Below, piece after piece: positions 29,290-39,768 of a stretch of 64,000 bases of DNA. The stretch comes from Kalaharituber pfeilii (taxonomy: Eukaryota; Ascomycota; Pezizomycetes; Pezizales; Pezizaceae), in the NCBI GenBank assembly GCA_015179045.1, contig WHUZ01000020.1, positions 731,061 through 795,060 of the forward strand. The letters run 5' to 3'. The position numbers and the translations under genes were made by a program. Each line of letters starts with the position of its first letter. Position 1 is the stretch's first letter. The notes under the pieces were generated by a model. That model was not told the DNA's origin. It searched no databases and worked only from the letters and a program-made list of their open reading frames with translations.

Positions 29290-31392
29290 CAGTGAATGAC
29301 TAAAGCGATTTTACAGAGCAGAGCTAGCAATGCTAAGAAAACGAGAAGCAGGAGACTCTCAGGGAGATAATAAGAGACAAGAAGAAGGAATACTGAGAAG
29401 ACTTCCTTGAGGAGGACATGGTCACCTCACCATGAGACATCTTCAAACCAGTCAGAGACCCCTTTTAACAAAGAGACCTCATGGGGATACCTGGTAGAGA
29501 CAAGGAAATAGCTAAGACCTTGATTGAATACAACTTCATACCTCAAGGACAAGAAGCTACAACTACTATCAGACTAGCAGGTCTTACACGAGACAAAGAC
29601 TAAGCTAGGAAGATGATAGAACAGGCATTAGCAAAGGCTAAATCTAGATTGGCACTCAGACCTGATAGCATACAATATAGCTTACTGAAACTCTTGAGAG
29701 GCATGACCCTTTGGATTGCTGTGAGAGAAAGTATTGTGAATATATAAATGGCAACTATAACTTCATCAGAGGTTTTAAAGTAGTAATGATATTAAAGAAA
29801 AGGAAATCCAGAGACTAGGTAGAAAGCTAGAGACCTATAATGCTCTTAAATACAGCAGCAAAGCTAGGCCAAAAAGTCATCGCAGATCTACTATAAAGGA
29901 AAGACCACCTTTTCAAAAATTCACAGCTTAGAGGAAGATACTACTAGGGTGCAGAGGACCTACAGAGGAAAGTACTAAAGAAGGTTGAGAAGAGATTACA
30001 GAAGAAAGAATGAGTAGCCTTGGTGGGAGATGACATCAAGTCAGCCTTCAAGTTTCTTTGAAGGGACAAGGTAGTAGCTCAGATAAGACAAATAGACTAT
30101 AATCTAGCCAGCTTTGTAGAAGGATTTATGATGCTGACCAACTACAACATAATGTAGGATAGTAAAAGAAGAGCGACAGGCAGGATGTCAAATGGCACAC
30201 TACAAGAATTACCACTATCCCCAGTGCTATTCCTGATAGGCGTGGCACTAGTGGCAGAGAGGACAGATCAACACAACTTCACAAGATCATATATGGACAA
30301 CTTCCACAATGTAATCTCACACCCAAAACTCACACAAGCCATAAAGACATATAGGGCCAGAATCACTAAAACAGCAGTAGAGCACAGATTCGAAATCAAT
30401 CCTGTGGTTGAAAGCACACAAAGGCATCAAAGGCAATACTGAGGCGGATATGGCGGCGAAGGTGGGCACTGCGCTGCAATATCAGGACGAAGTGGTGACT
30501 GAAGCGGGGATAAGACAACAAGCCAAGGCGTGGAGGGCGGAAGAGAGGAGAAGACTGCAATTATCCTACCGGCCCCTAGAGTATCTGGGGAACAGAAAGC
30601 GGGTGGCCACACTCGCGGGCATGTTGGGGAACAAGGGCTTGCGACAGTGGAGGCACCAGATAGGCAAGGAGGATTCTCCGGAGTGCAGGTGGTGCGGCAA
30701 GGACCTGGAGAACTTCGAGCACATCATGAGCGGGTGCGAAACATGGAAGAAGAGACTGCCGGGGGGGGAGGGTGATTTGCAGCGTCCAGCTAAGCCAGAG
30801 GGGGAGGGAGTCACGTTAGCCGAGGTGCTAGATTGGGCAGCGGAATCAAGACGGGGGGCGAAGAGCATTTCTGATTTTGTCATTAACGTTCCAGAGACCG
30901 GGGGACACGGGTGACGACCTTTCTACTTTAATTTTCTATTTTCCTATCCTTTTCATGTATCTAATCTCGCCGTAGCTTGAAAGGCGGCATGCGAGTAATG
31001 AAATTAAAAAAAAAAAAAAAAAATCAACCCAAACAAGTCTGAGACACAATAATCGGGGTAAAAGGCCCTGACTACAGACTGACCAGATTGACAGTTGAGT
31101 GAGAGTTAAAATTGACTCAACACCACAAAAAGAGACTACTCCTTGGAAAGGCAGCATGGGGGGTGGCTTTGAGACTAACTCGCCTTGGCCCAGGGAAAAA
31201 ACGACAGATATACACAAGCATCGCATGCACGATTGCCGCATAAGGATGCTGGGCATAGCAGGTCCACTCAAGACAGCCCCCCACAGCCAAGATCAAAGAA
31301 CTGGAAAAATGGCAGTATACAGTAGCCCAAAAAATCACCGCAGCCCTGTGGGGCACCAGGAGAGCATCGTTGAAGGGATCGCTAACCTGAAT
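29290..31392 (+). pseudogene. old RIP-decayed clade-1 LINE ORF2
   Basis: 29290-30402 reads as RT with many TAG/TAA stops (LAKAKSRLALRPDSIQYSLL; VGDDIKSAFK; SPVLFLIGVALVAERTDQHN; RSYMDNFHNV, where YVDD has become YMDN). After the younger insert it resumes at 31031 with GVKGPDYRLTRLTVE, KRQIYTSIACTIAAYGCWA and KELEKWQYTVAQKITAALWG. It is rich in A/T transitions compared with 3472-5685. It ends at the next inverted tail. Confidence 0.8.
30403..31021 (+). mobile_element. younger clade-1 LINE 3' fragment, 9-bp TSD
   Basis: AATCAATCC (30394-30402) and AATCAACCC (31022-31030), differing by one C/T. The frame from 30405 encodes WLKAHKGIKGNTEADMAAKV (end of RNase H), LSYRPLEYLGNRKRVATLAG and ECRWCGKDLENFEHIMSGC, stop at 30912-30914, then tail-1 and poly(A). 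It is GC-rich and undamaged, unlike its host. Confidence 0.9.
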
Positions 31393-31393
31393 T

Positions 31394-31530
31394 TTTTTTT
31401 TTTTTTTAATTTCATTAGTCGCGTGCCGCCCGGAGGGCTATGGCGATGTTTAAGTACATAATTGATATAATATAAGAGAGAAAGATAAATAAAGGAAAAT
31501 AAGGGATAAGCTGCTAGCAAATTGTGCGAG
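31394..31530 (-). mobile_element. tail-1 LINE 3' noncoding fragment
   Basis: Poly(T), AATTTCATTAGTCGCGTGCC, hairpin, then about 90 bp of the usual LINE 3' untranslated sequence (GATGTTTAAGTACAT, AGAGAGAAAGATAAATAAAGG). It ends the old LINE at ATCGCTAACCTGA. The right border is approximate. Confidence 0.7.
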
Positions 31531-31650
31531 TATTAAGGTTGCTCATTATCACAACACGTATCCACAACTTAGATTCCTCATCACACCTCATACCATAATC
31601 TCGGTTCATAAACTCGGTTCATAGTCTCGGTTCATGTGTGTCGCAAAATC

Positions 31651-31715
31651 GCCCTGCCTTGGCGAACAGCTGCATGCGGGGTCACGTGATAAAAAAAAAA
31701 AAAAAAAAAAAAAAA
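31651..31715 (+). mobile_element. micro-retroposon (tail-2 type), 15-bp TSD
   Basis: GCCCTGCCTTGGCGAACAGC...GGTCACGTGAT plus about 25 A. TSD GTGTGTCGCAAAATC (31636-31650) and GTGTGTCGCATAATC (31716-31730), with one mismatch. Confidence 0.9.
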
Positions 31716-31738
31716 GTGTGTCGCATAATCTTCAACAC

Positions 31739-31868
31739 GAGTAATAATAAAAAAAAAAAAAAAAAAAGAGAAACACTAGTGTGATCTTGGCTGTCTCAAG
31801 CTCGAGCCAGAGCTCAAGCTCAAGATCAGTCGAGCTCGAGCTGGCTCGGCTCGTGCCGCTCACTACTA
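31739..31868. mobile_element. tail-1 remnant and broken hAT MITE end
   Basis: CACGAGTAATAATA plus about 17 A (31731-31767) is a truncated tail-1. From about 31790 to 31868 follows the right end of the TAGTGAGCGG hAT MITE family (GAGCTGGCTCGGCTCGTGCC...CTCACTA). Its left part is missing. Confidence 0.55.
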
Positions 31869-32187
31869 GGAAACATTACCAATTCACCTGATTTTCCATC
31901 AATGTCTAATGGGAAGTGGACAATAAGTATATATTTGATTCATTCTGATGTTGGTCAACTCACAATCCCCCAGCAAGGCAGCATGTGCATGATCAACCAA
32001 AAAAGCAAATAAACTCATAAAAGACCATCGTATCAAAAATTCTCCTCCAACCTTGCCATCAAAATGTTCATTCATAGCATGGAGGTAAAAACACCCCAAA
32101 CGTTAAATATCTATCTACTCATGCACTTCTGTCCAAATTATGATTGCGCTCTCGGGGATGATGGCCCCAGTTGTCCATTTAACCTAT

Positions 32188-32941
32188 TTAGTGGGTCAGT
32201 TCATTGCTCAGATTCCCTTGAAAGCAGTAGGAGATGAAACACACATAATAAATGCCCTTATCCTGCCCTTCCTTCTGCGGTTCCAGGATCCATGACCCTG
32301 TTGTTTCGTTGCCAGCATTATAGTAGTTCAATGCCCGGCTTGCGCATTCAGGGCCACACGTGGTGTCATCTCGCCCCCACTTCGTGTAAAGAAGGCCACC
32401 AATCTGAAGACTTTAGCCAAAGTGGAACTTGCTTTTGGCATAACTCATTATACACATAGCATATATGGTATAGAGGGAAAAGCATACCTTTGGAATCCCC
32501 TTCGTGAAACGGAACTGAAAGGATTGAGGGCATCCAGAGGGAAAAGGTATCCATATTCACCAGAGGTTGTTTTGAGGAGGCCATATCGACTCGTAGGATT
32601 TTCAGGTTGGGCTTCTAGGAACTATAAGTCGGATTCATTTAATGTTAGTTTGTACGTGAGTTTCCCATCATTCTGGAATTAACATGATCGACCAAATGCT
32701 TGTTCACAACTGGATCACCTACTGCATAGAAAGCTGGAGTGGAGATTGGGTGAGCAGTGTTTATAAACAGATTGCCAGTATCTTGTTCAATTTGTGCGTA
32801 GCTTTGGATAAAGTCAAAAAAGCGCCAGACGTAGAGCGGGAATATCGTAGGTGAGGCATTGGTCTGTGACACAGGGGCAGGAGCAGCAGTACTAAGTGCC
32901 AAGCTGGCAATTCCAATTAGGAACAGGAGCTTTCGAAGCAT
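32188..32941 (-). CDS. small secreted cysteine-containing protein, three exons
   Basis: Exons 32941-32684, 32621-32488 and 32410-32188 give about 204 aa. Intron 1 (62 nt) has an ACTAAC branch site 22 nt before TATAG; its donor GTTAAT is non-consensus. Intron 2 starts GTATGC and has its acceptor at CTAAAG. The frame is kept throughout (VDH/FLEAQPE; GFQ/LQIGGLLYTKW). A clear signal peptide (MLRKLLFLIGIASLALSTAA) is followed by APAPVSQ, NAS and NET sequons and two cysteine pairs (TTCGPEC, YYVCFISYC). No family recognised. Size, secretion and position in repeat-rich DNA are effector-like. A TATATAAT at 33052-33059 lies about 110 bp upstream. Confidence 0.7.
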
Positions 32942-34809
32942 CTCCTCTATGTGAATATTGTATCGAGTTCAGGATTTGATGCAAGAGATGTGAATTCCAG
33001 TATGCTCTAGGGCTCAGGATGTAACGCTGAAGGTGAGGGAGAGAGGGGTAATTATATACATGTGCGATGCTTTCCTACAATGTTTGTCCTTCCTATTGGT
33101 CATGGGTAGCTTGATACTTTTAGCAATGTGTCGCACCATCTGCTCCATTCTATTCCCCAGAGGAGTAGTAACGACAACACCAATCAGCTACAAGTACCAC
33201 CCGTATTTCAGCTTATTACACACTCTGTATTTATTGGCTCTGTACTCATTGATCGATGCCTGCTCACATCATCTCCACCTGAGCCTAAGTCATACTCACG
33301 AGCGTGGCACCATTTTTCCTTGACATTTCAATTTATCTTCAGCATTAAGTATTGGCAACCTGCTAATGGGACCGTTTTGGTACTGTGTAACTGTGCATAC
33401 AACATGGCGATCATTTGTGGTTTTGTGATGACAAGCCCCGGCATTGCTACCCATTGATATGTGGATAAGGTTACGCTTGCAGTTGGCCCGCGACATTCTG
33501 TTTACTAGCCTTGCACTATGCAAAATAGGATAATAAGGAGAATAAGGCTGATGTATCCGGCACATACAGCCCACCGTTTCTATCACGAACCATAAAAATA
33601 TAGCGATTTTCGTTTGTGATCGCGAACTCTTATCTTAAATTGGAAGAAGCGGGCAGCAAACGTTCGGCTACGACTTATTCCCCTATATATAGAGAGGACC
33701 CCGCACGGTATGGACCTGATACCCATCGCTGGGTCCTTAACAATATCAATGTATGGTTTGTCTAATGATGTAACAAAGGGAAGGAAAACTTGGTGTCTTT
33801 GCAATATCAGCCGGCAGCCTGGATTTTTCACAATGGGGACCTAAATAATATAAGATAACAATGAAACGATGTATTCGCTTGTTCTGGACAATGTAGTGTT
33901 AGGTGTGACCAATTCATGATTATCCATTTACGAGCTTTGGAAGGGCGGATAAGGCTCGAATTATGTTTAGCCAATGACGTGGATAAAAGTCATAACTACG
34001 TACATGGGTCAGTTTCGGGTCGCAGTGGCTGCCGGTCCCGACATCAGATGTGACAGGCTGGTATATTAATTATGAAGATTCCACCGTCGCAGCCAACGTG
34101 CAACAGGTATGGACCATCGTCCGTCAGCAACTGACAGATCAACAAAAATAATTGATTGACACGTCGCTGTTTAAGCTAGTGATGTGCTAGGGTTTCATAT
34201 TCACTCTACTTGCAAAATTAAATCCGTTCTCGGAGCAAGAGACTAAACCCAACTGTACAACTGAGATTACGTTTGCACTCTAGATCTGGGCATCACTTGC
34301 ACCAAGAAGTTATAATGTTGACATCAGCTTACTCAATTATCGCTTATAGCGCTGCCTACGCACCCGCATTGGGATGGTACAACATATCTGAAGCAAAGAA
34401 TCAAGTGTTACCGATAACCTACCTGTTTGCGTGTGCTGCCAGAGGGAAAAAGCCAGAGTGAAAAAAGTCAAGGGAAAAAAAAGAGAAGGGAGGTTCATCG
34501 CGCCCTAGACGTTGTGAAACCCGAAGGTACCAAAATCATTTTCGCTGCCTCCGCGATGCAGCAAACTACTACTCACGTTACCAGCATATGTTGTGGTCCC
34601 TCGGGAATTCAGTCCACTCGGAGCGAACCAGCCGACAGTTTTCCCTTACTATGCCGGATCTGTAAAACTCCGGCCTTTTTCATCCGGTCTAGCAAGTTCC
34701 GTTATAGAATAAAATGTCTGGTGGAAATAGTATAGGGGTGGGCAGCAGAAATAATTAAAATTGCATAATTGGGAAATAGATCGACAACAAAACCTGAATT
34801 AATCATGTA
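32942..34809. other. intergenic, no supported gene
   Basis: Several short ORFs, none with start, length or motif support. The first part is the promoter side of the minus-strand secreted-protein gene. 33850-34800 is plain AT-rich spacer. Confidence 0.4.
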
Positions 34810-35570
34810 TAGTCAGACCTTGCTATAATGAACACACCACGCTCTCGGATTTCCATCCCCATACAATTTGACCTTGCTATAATGAAATCACACCAAATAG
34901 TGTAATGAAAAAAAATCTAGAGGAAGTTATTTTTATCTACAGACAAATTGTTCTTGCTATAATGAAAAGATGCTCATGAAACCCATAGAAACCCCCTGCT
35001 ACTGCCTTGCCTCCTGCGCACCAGTGATTCTTGAGCAGCCCAGAAAACAGCAACTATGTCGCTAAGCACTAGAGGTTGGTTTAAACCAGGTTGTGAGTGT
35101 CTGTTGCTTCCAGGTATATTGCTGGTATAATTGTCGCCGCTGGCTAGTAGATATCTCGACTGTTAGAGCTCTGATCACGGAAGTCAATCTACAGTGACCC
35201 GTGAAAAGTCTTGGGGATTGGGCAATATTGGGTCAAGTGTATCATGCAAGCCTAATCCCCAAGACCTTTTACGGGTCACTATACTATTGATTTACTTTTG
35301 GTTTATATTTTTCTCCCACTATCACTGCTCCTTACATTTCTATTTCCATTCCTAATCATCACCACTACCACCGTCCCATTCGAATTGATTTCTTAATGTG
35401 GCTATTTCCATTACTAGTAAGTCTTAATTAGTAGCCAGGCTCAGCAAGGCTCACGAACTCAGCTGCCAAGACTATATGACTAATTTTCCACAATTTTCTA
35501 TACTGAAAACCTTGCTATAGTGAAAACAAAGGGCCGAATTTTATGTATTCATTATGGCAAGGTCTGACTG
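34810..35570. mobile_element. pogo/Tigger-like element, 761 bp, no ORF
   Basis: Ends YAGTCAGACCTTGCTATAATG and, inverted, CAGTCAGACCTTGCCATAATG, flanked by TA (34808-34809, 35571-35572). Further CTTGCTATAATGAAA copies lie inside near both ends (34870, 34950, 35510), giving layered sub-terminal repeats. It contains the 35192-35281 MITE. Confidence 0.75.
35192..35281. mobile_element. 90-bp palindromic MITE
   Basis: Nearly a perfect hairpin: CAGTGACCCGTGAAAAGTCT...AGACCTTTTACGGGTCACTA, TA on both sides (35190-35191, 35282-35283). A short relative of 12828-13028. Confidence 0.75.
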
Positions 35571-35679
35571 TAATGTCAAGTTTCATAAGCATAAGGTGAA
35601 TCGAAAGGTGGGGTAGCAAAGATTGGATGTATGAGTATTAGCATATCCAATATAGCAAATATTATGGAGACAGCAGGGT

Positions 35680-35740
35680 TTTTTTTTTTTTTTTTTTAAA
35701 ATCACATGACCCCGCGTGCAGCTGTTCGCCAAGGCAGGGC
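35680..35740 (-). mobile_element. micro-retroposon (tail-2 type), 13-bp TSD
   Basis: The minus strand starts GCCCTGCCTTGGCGAACAGC and ends CATGTGATTTT plus about 18 A. GAGACAGCAGGGT is repeated at 35667-35679 and 35741-35753. Confidence 0.92.
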
Positions 35741-35753
35741 GAGACAGCAGGGT

Positions 35754-36175
35754 AAGTACCTGGCAATTGCTGTCCGGTCCGGTAATCTTAGTGCGTCTGG
35801 TATAGCAAGAGGTTTTTGTTTGGGAGCGGGATGTAGCAGCCTGAGAGCATCCGGTATAAAAAGGAAAAACTGTATTTGGGCAGTTCTGTGGCACATAGTA
35901 GGTTTCTTCTAACAGAATTCCTTGCTAGTCTCCACACTAGTCACATGCAGTTATATTTCGACAGGACTGCGGGAATTTGCAGAAATATATGTATGGATGT
36001 GGCACCCTGCATCCCGACTGGCAAGCACATTAATGGGCGGGAAGCCTTGAGGGCGTGGAGGTTCAAGATAGCGAAAGCGGACAGCCTGGGAATCGGGACC
36101 TCTCTGCACGGCCGAGCTTGCAGGGTTGTCTACAGCGGACTGCACAAGTCTTCAAATAGCCTGCCACTCTTTTCT
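35754..36175. other. intergenic, nothing recognised
   Basis: No supported ORF or repeat between two micro-retroposons. Confidence 0.35.
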
Positions 36176-36237
36176 GTTTTTTTTTTTTATATATAATATC
36201 ACGTATCCCCGCTTGTAGCTGTTCGCCAACGCAGGGC
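36176..36237 (-). mobile_element. micro-retroposon (tail-2 type), TSD unclear
   Basis: The minus strand starts GCCCTGCGTTGGCGAACAGC, has GCGGGGATACGTGATATTAT and ends in a short A-rich tail. Same body and same first nucleotides as the TSD-bounded copies. Confidence 0.7.
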
Positions 36238-36606
36238 ACGCCCACCACTCAAGGTGTACGTATGTGTTCTATAGAACCCAATAGGAAAGTACTCTTCGTC
36301 GTTCACAACTCACTCATAGTAGCCTGAGGATTTTGCAACCGAATTTGTTATTCAAATGGATGCTACATCTCGATCTAATACTTTAAGAATGCCGCTTCTA
36401 GTATTATCGGAATTACGGATACTGGCATTACTTTTATGATTGGACTTAGTTTCATCCAAAACAGAGGAGTGAGGTATTGACGTTTGTACTAGGGTCTGTA
36501 AGTATTTCTAATGCGCACATATCGAGAAGGTAGACAGGAATCTGGTGACATTTGTAGAAGGGTTCCTATAACCCACAAAGTTCGAGCTCAGCTGGGATGG
36601 CAAGAG

Positions 36607-37126
36607 ATTTTTTATTTTTTATTTTTTTTTTTTTATATATATATATATATCATTAATCGCGTGCCGCCCTATGGGCTATGGCGATGTTTAAATACATGAG
36701 GGAAAGCGTTTACGGTAGGAAATAAATAGAGAAAGGAACTAAAGGAAAGATAGGTGTCCCATTAATAGATGCAGCTTCATTGCCCCGCCCATTCAAGTAT
36801 TTCCAAGAGGTTGTCTCCTTCTCCACGGCTTGTCCTGTCTCGGTCGTCGTCCCTCGGGCCGCATAGGTCCTCGATGCCTCTCGGGAATTTCTGTCTCCAT
36901 GTTCTGCATTGGGTCTTTTTTTTTTTTTTTTTTTTTTATATCAATACTCGCAGGCCGCCCAGAGGGCTATGGCGAGGTTTTTATTAAAAGAGAAAAAAGA
37001 AGTCAAAGAACCCCAAACTATCTACTCCTAACTACATGTAGTGCCCGCGAAACTTCTCCATGATGCGGGTGGCAGTCCCGGTCCCGGTATTCTGCATTGG
37101 GTCAACACGTGTTGTGTGGTCGATCG
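36607..37126 (-). mobile_element. clade-1 LINE 3' fragment in opposite orientation
   Basis: Poly(T) and tail-1 at 36607-36690. The minus strand encodes TTQHVLTQC, then CRTWRQKFPRGIEDLCGP...LLEILEWAGQ. GCAAGAG flanks it (36600-36606, about 37127-37133). It is itself split by 36916-37089. Confidence 0.75.
36916..37089 (-). mobile_element. short LINE 3' insertion, 14-bp TSD
   Basis: TTCTGCATTGGGTC is repeated at 36902-36915 and 37090-37103. The body is tail-1, about 60 bp of UTR and the last ORF2 codons (TRIMEKFRGHYM, stop). Confidence 0.92.
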
Positions 37127-37171
37127 CAAGAGGAGAGCTACCCACGATGGCCGACGGTACCCCCAAGGATC

Positions 37172-37227
37172 CCCTCTGCGCCATAGCCCAACGGGCGGCA
37201 AGCGAGTAATGATAAAAAAAAAAAAAA
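37172..37227 (+). mobile_element. tail-1 mini-insertion without TSD
   Basis: CGCCATAGCCCAACGGGCGG...GCGAGTAATGAT plus 13 A sits between host codons QGSPL and SGPIS. Removing it joins the RT frame (GGATCCCCTCTG/TCCGGTCC) with no duplicated bases. Confidence 0.75.
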
Positions 37228-38478
37228 TCCGGTCCTATTTCTGGTCGGGGTACAACTGGTAGTTTCAGGGTACAACCGGTAGTTGCAAAAGCCGACCAAA
37301 GGAACTTTACACGCACATACGTGGATGACTTCCACAGTGTGATCTCAGCCAAGGGGCTCACGCAGCTCAAAAGGGCAATCAACTCACACCGAGAATGACT
37401 GGAGGTAGAAGCATAATAGGAAGGGTTGGAGATCGACCTAAAAGAGAGAGACAGTCATCTTTGGAATAAAAGGGCCAGACTATAGACTGGCGGGGCTACA
37501 CATCGACTGGGAACTAAAATTCACACCACACTTCAAGAAAAGGCTAAACATGGGCTAAGCCGCATAGGTGGTAGCAGTAAGTCTAGGACATCTGGAACCG
37601 AAGAAAAGACGATAGCTCTCTACCAGCATAGCCAGAGCCATCGCCACATGGGGAGGTTGGGCATGGATGGATTACGGCAGAGGCGTCCCACCGGAGCACC
37701 AATTAGCCAAGGTTGAAAAGTGGCAATACACGATAGCCCAATCCACAACCAGAACTACATGGGGTACAAGAAGAGACATCTTCGAGGGGCTAGCCAACCT
37801 GGAGTCAATACACACGTTTGTCTGAGGGGAAGCCTTACGGGTAGAGGTTAGAGTGCTAAGTTTCCCAAGGGAGGAAATCCTCCGCGAGGGCGAAGACACG
37901 AACTACCTACGAGGTTCACTGGAATGGAAGGATCCACTCCCACTAGCAATACTACGGTCTCTGGATACCAACGCTGGGAAACACGAGTGGGAGATGTGGA
38001 TAGAAGAGGAGGAAGACCAGGGCTGGAACACAACATACACCGATGGCAGCCGGATCACTGGGCAGACAGGATTGGGTATCTGGAGGTCAACCCAACCTCA
38101 GTATACCTTGGAATGAGAGCTACCGTGGATGATGTAGAACTAATAGCCATTGCGAAGGCACTGGATAAGGGAGAGGACGAGATCCTACTCCTCACGGACT
38201 GCCAGGTGGCGGTACAGGGGCTGAAAAACATATCGGAAGGCGGGCAAATCCCGGAAGGGGCGGCACAGATGGTCAGGAGAGCCTGGGAAGAAGGACACAG
38301 CGGGGGGCCTAGGCGTACCAGTCATGTGGGTGAAGGGCCACCAGGGGATAGAAGGAAATGAAAAGCAGACCGGGCAGCCAAAATCGTCGCCTTACTCCAA
38401 TATCAGACGGAATATTCACGGAGGCCGGAATGCGCATGCAGGCGAGAGCCCAACGAGCTGAAGAGAGAGAGAGACTGG

Positions 38479-38705
38479 TGTAAGATAGACAGATAGTATC
38501 AACTATTGCCTTGCGATGGACGGAGCGGTGAGAACTGGCCAAACGGACGTACGACCAAGTGCGAGTGCGAGTGCAAAAAGAAGAGAAGGTTGTTCATTGT
38601 ATACGCTAGAGTACAGGAAATCTATATATATGATATCGCCTCACGTGCTGCCCTTATCTCCACGTGCCTTCCATGCCAAGCTTTACTTCCGTCGCCGTCA
38701 CCACA
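38479..38705. mobile_element. solo LTR-like element (second family), 227 bp
   Basis: TGTAAGATAGACAGATAG...GTCACCACA. Flanks CTGG (38475-38478) and CCGG (38706-38709). Removing it with one 4-bp copy restores the LINE reading RLGLGYRPLQ. Homologous to 16637-18407. Confidence 0.75.
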
Positions 38706-39205
38706 CCGGGACTGGGTTACAGACCCCTACAATGCCTGAGCGGGCTGACAGCCACACTGGGGGTCCTATTGGGCGGCAAAGGAGTCAACTCCTGGAAGTT
38801 CAAGATCGGAAAGGCAGAGTGTCGGGAATGTCAATGGTGCGGGGAAGAGGAGGTGACAGCGTCACACAGCTGGGAGAGGTGCAGCGTGTGGGGAAGAAAA
38901 TTGCCGGGGGGCCAAGCGGCGGCCAAAGAACCCCCGGACGCGAAGGAGAAGGAGGGGGCCCGTTGGTGAACATGCTGCCCTGGGCAAAGGGACACACAGA
39001 ATTTTAACTTTATCATCACAATCTTACAGGGGATGGTGATGGCGATTTCTCTTTATTTCCTTTCCTGTTTTTCCCTAGCCCTTTAGCATCTTTGTGCCAA
39101 GTCTTGCCAGAGCCCATAGGGCGGCATGCGAGTAATGATATTAAACAAAAAAAAAAAGAAAAAAAAAAAACCAATGCGGGACGCTCTGCCTCGGCCAACC
39201 TGTTT

Positions 39206-39211
<6 letters not shown>

Positions 39212-39249
<38 letters not shown>

Positions 39250-39287
39250 CAGTACTCGCATGCCGCCCTGTGGGCTATGGCGAGATT
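39212..39287 (-). mobile_element. tail-1 insertion next to tail-2 of another LINE
   Basis: Poly(T) of about 32 nt, AATTTCAGTACTCGCATGCC, hairpin, CGAGATTTAA. It abuts the tail-2 end at 39288-39335, apparently inserted into the poly(A) of that LINE. Confidence 0.75.
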
Positions 39288-39406
39288 TAATCACATAACC
39301 CCGCATACAGGCTACCAGCCTATGGCAGGGACCCATATACCCGGGTCAGGTTAAAGCAGCTACCTATCTACACTACGTACATGCTTGGTACCTAACGTAC
39401 CCGCCG

Positions 39407-39751
39407 TAGTGAGCGGCACGAGCCGAGCCAGCTCGAGCTCAAACGAGCCAAGATCATGCTTGTGTTTTTCTTGACAGCTCGCTAAAATGCTTAGCCAGTG
39501 CAAGGTTTCATAAACTGTAAATACCTAATATAGTAAAAATTAGAGACTTGGAGCTCATTCTGACCTACCAACAACCTCCAAATGCACAATTTAGCTGATA
39601 GTAGTGAGAAAGATGAAAATTTAGCTTAGTTTAGTTTAGTTTGTCAATATTATGTATATAATCAATCCAGGCTCGAGCCGAGCTCACTTACTCACGAGCT
39701 GGCTCGAGCTCACCCTCCAGCTCGGCTCGAGCTAGCTCGTGCCGCTCACTA
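39407..39751. mobile_element. hAT-type MITE, 345 bp, 8-bp TSD
   Basis: TIRs TAGTGAGCGGCACGAGC and GCTCGTGCCGCTCACTA. TSD ACCCGCCG (39399-39406) and ACCCCCCG (39752-39759), with one mismatch. Sub-terminal GAGCC/GCTCGAGC repeats; AT-rich centre. Nearly the same sequence as 44572-44926. Confidence 0.85.
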
Positions 39752-39768
39752 ACCCCCCGGCCCTTCAG

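Larger units (their letters stand above)
36510..39170 (+). pseudogene. clade-1 LINE ORF2, plus strand, multiply interrupted
   Basis: Order: RT (VDRNLVTFVEGFL; FELSWDGKR at 36510-36606; DGTPQGSPL at 37150-37170; YVDDFHSV at about 37319-37342), linker (ARAIATWGGWAWMDYGRGVP; EKWQYTIAQ), RNase H (YTDGSRITGQTG; DDVELIAIAKAL; LLTDCQVAV; frameshift between) and C-terminus (LGYRPLQCLSGLTATLGVLL; ECQWCGEEEVTASHSWERC) and tail-1 at 39105-39170. Interrupted by 36607-37126, 37172-37227 and 38479-38705. Possible short TSD AATGCG. Several stops. Confidence 0.8.

Noticed and set aside
30395..30410. Apparent RT/RNase H fusion or template switch in a LINE
   Set aside because: The matching 9-bp flanks and the resumed host sequence at 31031 show a simple nested insertion.
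33583..33831. 82-aa minus-strand ORF
   Set aside because: No recognised features, no supporting context, and length within chance expectation.
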